The notes under the pieces are model-generated. The model searched no databases. It saw only the letters and a list, made by a program, of their open reading frames with translations, and was not told the DNA's origin. Positions 44,903-54,616 of a DNA stretch of 64,000 nucleotides are shown piece after piece. The first letter of the stretch is position 1; each line of letters opens with the position of its first letter. Source of the DNA: Prevotella sp. (lineage in GTDB: Bacteria > Bacteroidota > Bacteroidia > Bacteroidales > Bacteroidaceae); the NCBI GenBank assembly GCA_022641735.1, contig JALCDQ010000005.1, positions 1-64,000 of the forward strand, given 5' to 3'. The position numbers were made by a program, and so were the translations under genes.

Positions 44903-47809
44903 TTAATAACCGAATATTTCTTCTGTTGTCACGTGTTTGATAGGAGCAATCTTCTCCAAAGCCGGAACATTGAGGTTCTTCTCATCCCCAAGAATGAGAT
45001 AACGATAAGGTTTGTTGGCCATGGTAGCCTTCTCGAAGTTGACAATATCTTGCAAAGTCACCTGTGGAAGGGCGTTGTAGATGCGCTCATTGATATCATA
45101 ATCGATGCCACGTCTTTGTGCGGAAAGCCATGCATTGATGACTCCCATGCGCGTGGTGCGGTTGCTTGAAATCTGCTTTAGCAGGCTTTGCTTAGCCAGT
45201 TGGAAAGCACCTTCACTCTGAGGAATGGTGTCGAGAATTTCATTGAACACACGAACACAATCCATCATCTTGTCATTTTGGGAAATGATATAGGTCAGAG
45301 CCGTCTCAGGATGCCCTTTCGGAGGAAAATCGTTGTAGTAAGCAGCGGCAGAATAAGCCAATCCGCGAGCCTCACGAAGCTCCTGGAACACCACTGTATT
45401 CATGCCTCCTCCAAAGTATTCATTGAACAAAGAGGATACGGCAGCTTCATTCGGATTCCATTGCCTGCCTTCGTTGTGCTGCATCACCATGTAGATGTTC
45501 TTGGCATCATACGGTGCCAGCCAAACCTCATTTTTAGGAGTCAGGTCCTCTTCATATTCCTTATTGACAAGGGCTGGCGTCAGATTCTTAGGTGTCTTGT
45601 GGCTCTTATCCATCAAAGCAACGATATCTTTCTCTGCTGTAGGCCCATAATATAATATGGTATGCTCATAGTTGGTAAGACCATGGATAAGGTCGATGAG
45701 CTTCTGAGGATTCAGTTTGTCGAGCTCCTCGTTGCTGAGGGTATTGCGGTGAGCGTTGTAAGAGCCATAAGTACCATAGTCGCGTAGGGCGCTGAAGTTC
45801 TTCTGCTGGTTCTTTTTGTCATCTTCACGCCCTTTCTTCACCAGCCCTACAAATTGCTTCCAAGCATCCTGGTCAACCTTGGCATTCTTCATCAGGTCCT
45901 CCATCAGAGATACTGCCTTCGGCATATTTTCGTTGAGGCCGTTGAGGTAGACAACGATGTCGTGCCCCGAAACATTGATGGAGTAGTCACAGGCTATCTT
46001 ATAGAATTCCTGTTTGATTTCATTGGCGGTCTTTTTGCTAGTGCCTAAGTAGTCGAACAGGCCTCCAGCAAAGCCATAAAGGTTGTTGGCCTCATTGCCA
46101 AACTTGAAATAATAAGCTAGGGTGAACAGTCCGTCATAATCGTTGTGCTTATAGATAACAGGCACGTTTTTGCCTGTCTTGCCGAAAGTAAGGTCTTTCT
46201 TGAAGTTCACAAACTGAGGCTGGATAGGCTCAGTCTTTGTGTTGGATACTTCTTTCAGGAACTGACTGCTCATATTGCGGTTGGTAGGGATGGCAGTGAT
46301 GGCAGGTTTGTCGATTTTCTTCTGTGTCGAATCATTGCCTTGACGCTTATAGACGATGGCGTAGTTGCTCAGCAAATACTTATTTGCAAACGCCACTATC
46401 TCGGCCTTTGTCATCTTTGACATTCTGTCGAGTTGCCCTACTTGGTCCTCCCATTTCTGTTGGTTGATAAAGGCATCCATAAACTTTGAGGCACGGTTAC
46501 GGTTGCTTTGCAGCGACTGGTAATAGTTGCGCTTGAAGTTGTTGACTACAGATGGAATCAAATCATCTGAGAATTCACCTCGTTTGAGTTTGTCTATTTC
46601 CTGCAACATCAAGTCGCGCACCTCCTCTAATTTCTGTCCCTGCTTAGGTGAACCTTCCAAAAGAAACATTCCATAATCATGGAGTCCCTCATAAAAAGCC
46701 CCTGCGCTTTGAATTTTCATAGGCTGATAGAGGTGCATATCGAAAAGTCCGGCTTTGCCGTTAGCCAGCATGTCGGCAATCACTGTAAGTGTATCAGCAG
46801 CATAACTATTGGCTTGTGGCATTCTCCATCCCATGATAATATTCTCGGCTTCAAGGCCTATTACCGTAGAGTCAGACGGTGCCGTCATGGGCTTCATTGA
46901 TGGGTATTCAGGACGAGAGAGATTGTCGCTTTTCTTCCAAGTGCCGAAGTATTCGTCAAGAGTTGCGATTACCTTATCTGGATTGAAGTCTCCAGCCATG
47001 ATGATGGCCACATTATTAGGTACATAATAACGCTTGAAGTAGTTCTTGATATTCGTGATGGAAGGGTTCTTCAAGTGCTCCTGTGTTCCGATAGTGGTCT
47101 GTGTGCCATAAGGATGAGTAGGGAAAATCAACTTGCTGATGGCATCCCATTCCTTGTTTCCATCGTTAGCAAGTCCGATATTGTATTCTTCATACACGGC
47201 TTCAAGCTCTGTATGGAAGCCTCGAATGACCATATTCTGGAAGCGGTCGCTCTGAACTTTTGCCCAATTTTCTATCTCATTCGATGGAATATCCTCTACA
47301 TAGCAGGTCACATCGTTGCTGGTAAAGGCATTAGAGCCTTCTGAGCCGATGCTGGCCATGAGCTTATCATATTCATTAGGAATATTGTATTTGGCAGCAA
47401 CTTGGGACACGGAGTCAATCTCATGATAAGCCTGCTTGCGTTTTGCAGGGTCTGTGAGCTTGCGATAAGCCTCATAACGCTGCTCAATCTCATCCAGCAA
47501 AGGCTTCTCGGCAGTATAGTTTGACGTGCCGAACTTCTGTGTTCCCTTGAACATCAGATGCTCCAAATAGTGTGCAAGACCAGTCGTTTCAGCCGGATCG
47601 TTACGAGAACCCGTGCGCACAGCAATGAATGTCTGAATACGGGGTTTCTCCTTGTTTACCGATAGATAAACTTTCAGACCGTTATCGAGAGTATAGATGC
47701 GTGTCTGCATCGGGTCACCCTTCACCGTCTGATACTTGTAATCCTTTGCTTGAAGGGCTGTCAGGCCGAACATCAGAAGTAAGGATGCGAATACTAATTT
47801 AAGTCTCAT
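44903..47809 (-). CDS. M16-family zinc metalloprotease (pitrilysin-like, secreted)
   Basis: Insulinase/pitrilysin-type protease of 968 residues with two M16 halves in one chain. A signal peptide (1-21, MRLKLVFASLLLMFGLTALQ) is followed by the inverted zinc motif HYLEH (His80, Glu83, His84) and the downstream Glu in ELEAVYEEYN. The second half (about 520-950) is the inactive partner domain with LREARGLAYSAAAYY. The start at 47809 is preferred: a TATCTTTG box at 47844-47837 overlaps the longer candidate start. Probably periplasmic, degrading peptides. Fumarase follows 18 bases later. Confidence 0.92.
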   Translation of the reverse strand: MRLKLVFASLLLMFGLTALQAKDYKYQTVKGDPMQTRIYTLDNGLKVYLSVNKEKPRIQTFIAVRTGSRNDPAETTGLAHYLEHLMFKGTQKFGTSNYTAEKPLLDEIEQRYEAYRKLTDPAKRKQAYHEIDSVSQVAAKYNIPNEYDKLMASIGSEGSNAFTSNDVTCYVEDIPSNEIENWAKVQSDRFQNMVIRGFHTELEAVYEEYNIGLANDGNKEWDAISKLIFPTHPYGTQTTIGTQEHLKNPSITNIKNYFKRYYVPNNVAIIMAGDFNPDKVIATLDEYFGTWKKSDNLSRPEYPSMKPMTAPSDSTVIGLEAENIIMGWRMPQANSYAADTLTVIADMLANGKAGLFDMHLYQPMKIQSAGAFYEGLHDYGMFLLEGSPKQGQKLEEVRDLMLQEIDKLKRGEFSDDLIPSVVNNFKRNYYQSLQSNRNRASKFMDAFINQQKWEDQVGQLDRMSKMTKAEIVAFANKYLLSNYAIVYKRQGNDSTQKKIDKPAITAIPTNRNMSSQFLKEVSNTKTEPIQPQFVNFKKDLTFGKTGKNVPVIYKHNDYDGLFTLAYYFKFGNEANNLYGFAGGLFDYLGTSKKTANEIKQEFYKIACDYSINVSGHDIVVYLNGLNENMPKAVSLMEDLMKNAKVDQDAWKQFVGLVKKGREDDKKNQQKNFSALRDYGTYGSYNAHRNTLSNEELDKLNPQKLIDLIHGLTNYEHTILYYGPTAEKDIVALMDKSHKTPKNLTPALVNKEYEEDLTPKNEVWLAPYDAKNIYMVMQHNEGRQWNPNEAAVSSLFNEYFGGGMNTVVFQELREARGLAYSAAAYYNDFPPKGHPETALTYIISQNDKMMDCVRVFNEILDTIPQSEGAFQLAKQSLLKQISSNRTTRMGVINAWLSAQRRGIDYDINERIYNALPQVTLQDIVNFEKATMANKPYRYLILGDEKNLNVPALEKIAPIKHVTTEEIFGY

Positions 47810-47836
47810 ATTTATGTAGGTTATTTGTTGTATATT

Positions 47837-47844
47837 CAAAGATA
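47837..47844 (-). promoter_or_regulatory. -7 box for the M16 protease-fumarase operon
   Basis: The reverse strand reads TATCTTTG, about 28 bases upstream of the ATG at 47809; this decides the start. Confidence 0.62.
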
Positions 47845-47861
47845 ATTATTCAGGAAGAAGA

Positions 47862-49718
47862 CTAATTTTCAAAGTCCACTTCATGATCAAGTTGGTTGAT
47901 GAAGTTATCCAATACCTCCTTTTCAACATCTCCCATGTGAAACTCTTTCTCAGCGTCTTTCTTGATTTCAGCAATCCATGCGCGGCGGGCTTTAATATAG
48001 TCCTGACGGATTTTCTCTATATCTTGTTCCGTGATTTCTTCCAATCCATAGTAGTCAAGAATCAACTGATAGGTCCATGCCCATTGATATTCACGATAGT
48101 TGTTGTTTATCTCCTCAAAACGTTGATTTACCTCTTCGACACTCTCTAAGGTACCGTCTTTAATTTCATCGATGAGGCGCTGCTCCTCAGAAACGGGCAG
48201 CAATAGACCCGAGAGGTCGTTCCATTCTCCTTGTCCGACCGTGTTAGCAGGCGGTTCGATGGCGCCAAGCCGTTTAAGAACTCGTTTCAATACGGCTCCC
48301 ATATAGATGCGCAGGGCTATATCATAGTATTTGATGCCCTTACGCAGAGACGATGCGTTGATGACATATTCATGATAATTATAGGTGGAAACGTCATCAC
48401 CGGAGGCATCGCGTAGTTTCTCAAGGATTTTCTTGCCTTGGATAATCTCCCCGACACTGAATGGTGAGAGCCAATCGAAGTTTACAATGCTCTTCTGTGC
48501 GCCTTGTGGACGCATGTCTCTCTTAGGCCATTTGCGGATATCTCGATAGAGCCCGACAGTTGTAATGTTGCGGCCTGGCGACAGATACATGGTATCACCA
48601 TAAGCAATGAGATAAGAGAAAGGCAGGCAACGAGTATCAGGATGATACATCAGTTTGCCAAAACACACGGAGAAAGTGCCTATATGTGCGGGCATCAACA
48701 CGTAAGCGCCGCTGGCAGTCTTCGTTCCCCGTTCCAAAATACCATAGTGCATAGGTCCCATCTTGTAAGCATGATTGCTGAAGTTGGTGGCACTTCCGGC
48801 ATTATAAAAAGAAAATTCGCCTCCGATAAGCAGGCTGCTCTTGTGATGAGAGGCCGTGAAAGGTCCGCAAAAAGCTGCGCAGGCCTCACCGTTACTCATA
48901 TAACTGTTGGCAAAGAAGACACTTTGGGATGCCGTAAATCCATTCGATAACTGGCAGGCTTCACCGACGAAACAATCCTGTATTTTGACTGAATTGATAA
49001 TGGAAGAACCATCCGAGATGATGGAATTCTCACAGATGACTCCCGTACCAATATATACGCTGGCATTAGGAGAACTCAATATGGTGCAGTCACTCAGTCT
49101 GGAAACGCCCGAAATCTCACAATCATCGTTGATAACAGTATTCGTTATTTCCTTTGTATTGACAATTTTCACGTTGCTGCCAATGGTACCTCTGTCTGGA
49201 GAAACTCTCTTCACATCCTCATTGATAAGGCGGCGGATAGCCTCTTTAAAGGCACTGTCTTCGACATGCTTTACCATAAAGGCCGCAAACTGACTGTTCA
49301 GATTCTTGAAAAGAATCACGTTTCCATCGCCAATCTCATTCAATACGGAAATCATATTGCCTTCCCCGAAGGTAGCCCCTTCGGTTGTCTCCATCGTACA
49401 CACATTCGAGATATAGCAGTCATCACCGATTGTATAGTTGTTAATGAAGTTTCCGATGTTCTCTATCAGACAGTTATCGCCGACGGAGACGTTTCTCAAT
49501 GTGGCATTGTTGATGCCTGCATGTTTTAGAAATCCTTGGCTTACTTCTACATTTTTTTCAAAGGCGCCGATGCGAACCTCACCATATAGCATCACACGAT
49601 GCATATAGTTAGGCTTGAAATCCTCACTGACACTGATGGCTGTCCAGTCTTCTGCCCAGCAGTTATTGTCTTCGAGGATACTGATTTCTTGTTCTGTTAA
49701 TGGTCTTAATTCATTCAT
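47862..49718 (-). CDS. DUF4954-family protein with left-handed beta-helix
   Basis: A 618-residue cytoplasmic protein, assigned from memory to DUF4954, a Bacteroidetes family. Residues about 45-320 carry hexapeptide-type repeats (SVGDNCLIENIGNFINNYTIG, TNTVINDDCEISGVS, IISDGSSIINSVKIQ) typical of a left-handed beta-helix as in acyl- and nucleotidyl-transferases. The C-terminal half (about 440-618) is mostly helical with acidic coils. The function is not known. Its ATG overlaps the hflX stop by 4 bases, so the two are translated together. Confidence 0.85.
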   Translation of the reverse strand: MNELRPLTEQEISILEDNNCWAEDWTAISVSEDFKPNYMHRVMLYGEVRIGAFEKNVEVSQGFLKHAGINNATLRNVSVGDNCLIENIGNFINNYTIGDDCYISNVCTMETTEGATFGEGNMISVLNEIGDGNVILFKNLNSQFAAFMVKHVEDSAFKEAIRRLINEDVKRVSPDRGTIGSNVKIVNTKEITNTVINDDCEISGVSRLSDCTILSSPNASVYIGTGVICENSIISDGSSIINSVKIQDCFVGEACQLSNGFTASQSVFFANSYMSNGEACAAFCGPFTASHHKSSLLIGGEFSFYNAGSATNFSNHAYKMGPMHYGILERGTKTASGAYVLMPAHIGTFSVCFGKLMYHPDTRCLPFSYLIAYGDTMYLSPGRNITTVGLYRDIRKWPKRDMRPQGAQKSIVNFDWLSPFSVGEIIQGKKILEKLRDASGDDVSTYNYHEYVINASSLRKGIKYYDIALRIYMGAVLKRVLKRLGAIEPPANTVGQGEWNDLSGLLLPVSEEQRLIDEIKDGTLESVEEVNQRFEEINNNYREYQWAWTYQLILDYYGLEEITEQDIEKIRQDYIKARRAWIAEIKKDAEKEFHMGDVEKEVLDNFINQLDHEVDFEN

Positions 49719-50962
49719 TCTTCTGTAGGATATAGGAAATCATTGTATGGATATTTCTGTACATGGAGTTCACGCACTTTCTTATAGAGCACTTCGCGGA
49801 ATTCGTCGATGTTGTCTTTCTGCTTTGCAGAGATGAAGAGGCAATTCTCGTTCAACCGTGCCATCCAAGTTTTCTGGAGGTCTTCGAGTGTTTTGTTCTC
49901 TTTTGTCATTGGTGTCAGGTCATCGGATTCCTTTTCTACCCAAGTGTAGTTGTCTATCTTATTGAAGATAATCATAGATGGTTTATCGGCACAACCGAGT
50001 TCTTTCAGGGTCTGATTAACCACTTCTATCTGTTCTTCAAAGTCAGGATGGGAGATGTCGACAACGTGGAGAAGCAGGTCGGCCTCACGCACTTCGTCGA
50101 GTGTTGACTTGAAAGAATCGACCAAATCAGTAGGCAATTTGCGGATAAAACCGACGGTATCAGCCAATAGGAACGGCAAATTCTCGATGACAACCTTACG
50201 AACGGTCGTGTCGAGGGTAGCGAAAAGTTTGTCTTCCGCAAACACCTCGCTCTTTGCAAGCAGGTTCATGATGGTGGATTTTCCCACGTTGGTATAGCCT
50301 ACTAGTGCTACTCTAATCATGCGTCCACGGTTTTTCCGCTGCGTGGTTTTTTGCTTGTCGATTTCTGCCAATCGCTGTTTCAGCAGACTCATGCGTTGAA
50401 GGATGATACGACGGTCCATTTCCAGCTGAGTTTCACCAGGTCCGCGAAGTCCCACAGAGCCTTTTCCGCCACCGCTTCCAGAGCCTCCTCCTTGTCTTTC
50501 CAAGTGTGTCCACAAGCGTTGAAGACGAGGGAGCATGTAGCGATATTGCGCCAGTTCCACTTGAGTCTTTGCGTTTGCAGTCTGCGCACGCATAGCGAAG
50601 ATGTCGAGAATGAGGCTTGTTCGGTCGAGTATCTTTACCTGTAACTCCTGCTCGATGTTGCGAATCTGCTTGGCTGAGAGTTCATCATCGAAGATGACCA
50701 TTCCTATTTCGCGCTCGTTATCTTCTTCATCCTTGATATATTGTTTGATTTCCTCGAGTTTTCCTTTTCCCACATAGCTCACCGAGTTAGGCCCATCCAC
50801 CTTTTGAGTGAACCTTTTCACGGTGACAGCTCCTGCCGTATCGGCAAGGAACTCCAGTTCGTCGAGGTATTCCTTAGTTTTATTTTCATCCTGTGTCTTG
50901 GTCACTAAGCCCACCAATATGGCAGTTTCAGCCTTGACCTCAGATATTACGAATTCTTTCAT
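49715..50962 (-). CDS. hflX: Ribosome-associated GTPase HflX
   Basis: HflX, 415 residues, a GTPase and ATP-dependent factor that splits stalled ribosomes after stress. An N-terminal HflX domain (about 10-200) with YVGKGKLEEIKQ and the glycine-rich RGPGETQLEMDRR loop precedes the G domain: G1 GYTNVGKST (222-230), G3 DTVGF, G4 NKID. The family's usual glycine linker (GGGSGSGGGKG) is visible near 158-168. Its promoter box TATCTTTG lies about 30 bases upstream, and DUF4954 overlaps its end. Confidence 0.96.
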   Translation of the reverse strand: MKEFVISEVKAETAILVGLVTKTQDENKTKEYLDELEFLADTAGAVTVKRFTQKVDGPNSVSYVGKGKLEEIKQYIKDEEDNEREIGMVIFDDELSAKQIRNIEQELQVKILDRTSLILDIFAMRAQTANAKTQVELAQYRYMLPRLQRLWTHLERQGGGSGSGGGKGSVGLRGPGETQLEMDRRIILQRMSLLKQRLAEIDKQKTTQRKNRGRMIRVALVGYTNVGKSTIMNLLAKSEVFAEDKLFATLDTTVRKVVIENLPFLLADTVGFIRKLPTDLVDSFKSTLDEVREADLLLHVVDISHPDFEEQIEVVNQTLKELGCADKPSMIIFNKIDNYTWVEKESDDLTPMTKENKTLEDLQKTWMARLNENCLFISAKQKDNIDEFREVLYKKVRELHVQKYPYNDFLYPTEE

Positions 50963-50988
50963 TACACATTATTTATAATAATATGATG

Positions 50989-50996
50989 CAAAGATA
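50989..50996 (-). promoter_or_regulatory. -7 box for hflX-DUF4954
   Basis: The reverse strand reads TATCTTTG, 27 bases upstream of the hflX ATG. Confidence 0.6.
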
Positions 50997-51104
50997 ATAA
51001 ATAATAAGGAAAAAAGGATGGATATAGATTTTTTTCTTTTGCGATATTTGAAAAAGTTAATGTGATTATGATAATTTAAGTTTAGTGTCAGCCTTGCTGA
51101 TTGT

Positions 51105-51914
51105 TCAGTCGCCTTTAGGATGCTCGCTATCCCATATTTTCTCAAATTCCTCTTTCGTTATAAAGGTTTCCTTCTCTGAATTTTCTACAAAATTCCACCC
51201 TTGATAAAAGTTGATTTGCCCTTCGAAGTTCTCTTTCTCCTCTTCAGAAAGTTCCTCTTTGCAGGCTGCGAGATGTTCATCGAAGGTAACAGTCTTGCCG
51301 TTTTTGAGGAGAATTTGCCTTTGAGGTTCGCCTTGACTGCTTACTTCTGCATAATAGACTTCATGTTCCTCCGTTTCTACCTTTAAATATCGGAGCCCCG
51401 AATAATCCATGGAAATGGCCTTTTGAACAATCATCCGAAGAGCTTCCAATAACGTTTTGCTCACCTCTTTTTTAGGAATGAGCACATGAAGCCAACCTAT
51501 TTGGCGATTGGAAGAGATTTCTCCTTCCACCAAAATGTCCCCGCTTTGCTTTTCCATGGATTCTTTCACTATGGCAAAACGATGCGTCCAATCTGCCTCT
51601 TCATCGATGGGTTGAAGATAAAACTCGGAAAAGAACTCCAATCTTTTTTCCTTGTTTCTTGGATAAAAGTCGCCATAATCAGTCCTGCAATAGGCTATGT
51701 CGTTCCCTTCCTTGAAGTTTTTCTCCCCGATAGAGCGCATGGCTTTGCGAAACCATCTGTTCTTTGAAAAGAAAGAAAACAGCAAAGTCTCTATCACCAA
51801 GACTGCTAACAGCAGATAGGCATAGCCTCCTTTATCGGGAGAGAAGCAGATAAAGCCCACAATGATGAGCATCAAGAGGGCTCCGAAGATATAGAATATT
51901 TTTCTTTTGAACAT
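51105..51914 (-). CDS. Unknown two-helix membrane protein in the GH89 operon
   Basis: A 269-residue protein I do not recognise. Two adjacent hydrophobic helices open it (about 5-24, FYIFGALLMLIIVGFICFS, and 30-50, GYAYLLLAVLVIETLLFSFF). A basic stretch and a soluble, Glu-rich domain (about 75-269) follow, presumably cytoplasmic, with several Trp and Tyr residues. It starts 20 bases after the GH89 gene and has no promoter box of its own, so it is read with it. There are no catalytic signatures. Confidence 0.7.
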   Translation of the reverse strand: MFKRKIFYIFGALLMLIIVGFICFSPDKGGYAYLLLAVLVIETLLFSFFSKNRWFRKAMRSIGEKNFKEGNDIAYCRTDYGDFYPRNKEKRLEFFSEFYLQPIDEEADWTHRFAIVKESMEKQSGDILVEGEISSNRQIGWLHVLIPKKEVSKTLLEALRMIVQKAISMDYSGLRYLKVETEEHEVYYAEVSSQGEPQRQILLKNGKTVTFDEHLAACKEELSEEEKENFEGQINFYQGWNFVENSEKETFITKEEFEKIWDSEHPKGD

Positions 51915-51934
51915 ATTTCCTTTGAGAATACTCG

Positions 51935-54145
51935 TTATTCCCCTTGAAAAGCAGGCGCTGAGAAGTATTTCTGCAAGAGCTTTTTGGAGAGCAAAACGGG
52001 GTCTTGAGCCTTTGGATAGACGATTGGAGTTTCATTATTAGCAAACTTTTCTTCCGTTGCAAAACTTTCTTTGGCATAGGCATTTTCATCCCAGTCCTTG
52101 CCTTCGAGCCTTGATTGGATGGTGGTATCTATAAAGAGCTGCCAGCGAGGAATATAGAAACTATGGACAAGTCCTGCCCATGCCCTCTCTGAATAGTCGT
52201 TGAGGCCCGACAGATTGTTGTTCCATACGGTGACGATGGTGCGGGCATCACGCTCGTAATACTGCTTTTCTTCGGGCGTAGAGCCTAAATCCTTGGCGGC
52301 ATTTACCCACCTTTCCATCGAAAAAGTGGGATGACAGCCCAGCAGAGCGTCATAGTCATTCAATACCTCAATCATCTGTTTGCCGATAGCCCGCATCTGC
52401 TCGACATCCTGAAGTTGATAAGCCAATTTGTATTTTAACCATATAGTGACGAAATAATCTGACATTGCTTGCCTTCCGATATTGACTAAATCGAGCTTAT
52501 AAGCATCTCTGTCTGAAGTGATAGTCGTCATTTCGCGCCATAGTTTGACAATGTCGAAATAGGTGGGAATGACTGTTTCATCATTCGGCATCCGTTTTTT
52601 CATCCAACTACGAAGAGTAGGACGATTCTCGATGAACGTCGAACTATATGGTGACCAATTCACTTCCAAGACTTTATTGAAATAATTTGAATAAATGTGA
52701 CGAGCCTTTTCAGATACAAAACCTATATGTCTGTCAGCCAGATTGTCTTGCCAAGCAGTGATGTTTTCGGGTATTTCCCAAGCTTTCTCTAAAGTCAGCT
52801 CATACGGGAAAATATCAGGTTCAAGGGCTTCAAGTGTTGCTCCCACACCTTTCATATTCTTTCCACCTTCCACAAAGACACTGTCGATGCGGTTGAAAAT
52901 GCGCTTGGTGGGCCCTACGAGTCGATTTCTTCCGCCGAAATTGCCCAGATAATTCCAAAGATAGTCCTGCCCGAAGAAGGATTGATTTTGCCGCCAGAGC
53001 TCCTTGTTCTCGCAGAAATAATCGAGCAGAATCATCTTTCCTTGCGGTGCTCCATGATATAGGGCGCGCTGACGGTCGCCATTCCAGTATTTCTTATAAT
53101 AATAGGTCCATGCCATTTGCAGCCATACGGCATCCTTATCGGCCTTTGCAAGACTCTCGTAAAGGTTTTTGGAAATCATGCCGATGGAATCTACGTTGAG
53201 CGTCGGTGGGTCTACTTCATTGAAAGGGTCAAGTCCATAGATGTGGTCAGTTCCATAGAGGCGGGTCTGCTCTTGCAAAAAGTCCTTCTGAATCTTGACA
53301 AATAGGGGGTCGATGGAATTCAGGAAGGTGCAATTATACTTCTCATGGTCCTTGAAATTGCCCCATCCTCCTTGGTTATCAGTCACTTTCGTGGCCATCA
53401 AATGAGGATAGATGCGCAGCAAGGCAGCGGGAATATGACCGGCAAAAGACGGCAATACGGGTTTCATATTGAGTTCACGCTCCCGCGCTACAATCCTTTT
53501 CTGCAGGGCTTCCTGGCTCTTCAGCCACGACATCGGCAAAGGTCCATGCCAACTGTCGATGTTGCACATGCGATGCCAAGCAAGGAAAGCCGGTCCGGTG
53601 AAATAGGAACGAATCTCCTCATCGCTCAATCCATACTTCCTCCAGACGTTATACCACACGCTTTCCTGCCCAGTAATGGCCAGCGGAAGGTTGACTCCAT
53701 TGAGCGCCATCCAGTCAATGAGGCGCTCCCAATCTGCCCATTGGAACCATGGCATGGAGTAGCCGTAAGTGCAATAATTCAGGAAAAAACGCATGGGCAT
53801 GCGTGCCTTAATCTTCAAAGTGCCGTCAATCATGGGGAGCGTTTGCGGCATTTCGATAGGGTCATCTTTAAACCATGAGATGGTGGTGAGGCAATATCGC
53901 TTGAGATAATAATTCAATCCGACAGCCATGGAATTAGCATTGTTGCCGCTGATGACGATTTTGCCGCCACGGCTTTGCAAAGTGAAGACGTCGCTATCGG
54001 CATCCATCTTCTCGAAAATGAAGGCGGAAGCCTGTTTGGGCAACAGTCTTTTGGCTAATGCCTGAGCGTTTTTCACATCGTTTCCAGCCATCATCGTGGT
54101 GGCAGAAAGCAAGAAAAGCAATAGAGTGAACAGTTTGTTTTTCAT
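51935..54145 (-). CDS. Alpha-N-acetylglucosaminidase (GH89)
   Basis: Secreted glycosidase of 736 residues, family GH89, which frees terminal alpha-linked GlcNAc as found on gastric mucin and heparan sulfate. A signal peptide (MKNKLFTLLLFLLSATTMMA) is followed by the small N-terminal domain and a TIM-barrel with family-typical WADWERLIDWMALNGVNLPLAITGQE, YGLDPFNEVDPP and WLQMAWTYYY. A helical C-terminal domain completes it. The start at 54145 is chosen over 54301 because a TATATTTG box lies at 54183-54176. It faces nagB across 679 bases, which supports a GlcNAc-use cluster. Confidence 0.93.
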   Translation of the reverse strand: MKNKLFTLLLFLLSATTMMAGNDVKNAQALAKRLLPKQASAFIFEKMDADSDVFTLQSRGGKIVISGNNANSMAVGLNYYLKRYCLTTISWFKDDPIEMPQTLPMIDGTLKIKARMPMRFFLNYCTYGYSMPWFQWADWERLIDWMALNGVNLPLAITGQESVWYNVWRKYGLSDEEIRSYFTGPAFLAWHRMCNIDSWHGPLPMSWLKSQEALQKRIVARERELNMKPVLPSFAGHIPAALLRIYPHLMATKVTDNQGGWGNFKDHEKYNCTFLNSIDPLFVKIQKDFLQEQTRLYGTDHIYGLDPFNEVDPPTLNVDSIGMISKNLYESLAKADKDAVWLQMAWTYYYKKYWNGDRQRALYHGAPQGKMILLDYFCENKELWRQNQSFFGQDYLWNYLGNFGGRNRLVGPTKRIFNRIDSVFVEGGKNMKGVGATLEALEPDIFPYELTLEKAWEIPENITAWQDNLADRHIGFVSEKARHIYSNYFNKVLEVNWSPYSSTFIENRPTLRSWMKKRMPNDETVIPTYFDIVKLWREMTTITSDRDAYKLDLVNIGRQAMSDYFVTIWLKYKLAYQLQDVEQMRAIGKQMIEVLNDYDALLGCHPTFSMERWVNAAKDLGSTPEEKQYYERDARTIVTVWNNNLSGLNDYSERAWAGLVHSFYIPRWQLFIDTTIQSRLEGKDWDENAYAKESFATEEKFANNETPIVYPKAQDPVLLSKKLLQKYFSAPAFQGE

Positions 54146-54175
54146 TTTTTCAAAGCATTGATTGATTATAAAATG

Positions 54176-54183
54176 CAAATATA
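54176..54183 (-). promoter_or_regulatory. -7 box for the GH89 operon
   Basis: The reverse strand reads TATATTTG, about 30 bases upstream of the ATG at 54145. It excludes the longer start at 54301. Confidence 0.6.
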
Positions 54184-54364
54184 CGAAATCTTTTCGAGGC
54201 TTCGCTCGTTTTGAAAAATATTTTTTTCGAGAAGAGAGAGGAATGAATCTTGAGGGTGAAAGCAAGCGGAAGATAATTCGGCGATGGCCTTTGATTATCA
54301 AAGCATTCAGAGTTATCGAAGCATGCAGAAAGTTCCGAGAAATCCGAGAAAAGTTTTCTACAAA

Positions 54365-54449
54365 GTAAAAGGTAGCTTTTTACAAGGTAAACAATCGTTG
54401 TTTACGCTGTAAGTAACGATTGTTTACCCGCTAAAAGACCATCTTTTAC
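54365..54449. repeat. 85-bp palindrome array, four units
   Basis: Units GTAAAAGGTAGCTTTTTAC (54365), GTAAACAATCGTTGTTTAC (54387), GTAAGTAACGATTGTTTAC (54409) and CTAAAAGACCATCTTTTAC (54431), spacers AAG, GCT and CCG. The first three closely parallel units 1-3 of the 43001 array. Unlike most members it lies between divergent promoters rather than after a stop codon. Confidence 0.85.
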
Positions 54450-54531
54450 ATTTTATAAAATAATGTGTGAGGAAATCGAGGATTATTTTTCGGAAAATGA
54501 AAGCTGTTTTCAGAGAAAGTGTAGACTCGTT

Positions 54532-54543
54532 GTTTACGTAAAC
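54532..54543. promoter_or_regulatory. Perfect 12-bp palindrome, candidate operator
   Basis: GTTTACGTAAAC is a perfect palindrome, and an overlapping repeat ACGTAA-ACGA-TTACGT spans 54536-54551. It resembles LacI-type operators in form. It sits 36 bases before the -33 element at 54580. Confidence 0.4.
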
Positions 54544-54579
54544 GATTACGTTAATTTTTGATGAAAAAGAGTTCCAAAA

Positions 54580-54611
54580 TTTGACGTGAAGCATTTTTAT
54601 TTTTAACTTTG
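54580..54611 (+). promoter_or_regulatory. Promoter of a candidate small RNA
   Basis: TTTG at 54580-54583, a 20-base spacer, then TAACTTTG at 54604-54611. Transcription would start near 54617 and meet a hairpin at 54692. Confidence 0.6.
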
Positions 54612-54616
54612 CCTTC

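Noticed and set aside
51935..54301. The longer GH89 start at 54301
   Set aside because: It would run through the TATATTTG promoter box and bury the signal peptide behind 52 basic residues.
54162..54368. A 68-codon forward frame opposite the GH89 promoter
   Set aside because: It overlaps the GH89 promoter region and an array flank, has no promoter, and has biased charged residues typical of random frames.
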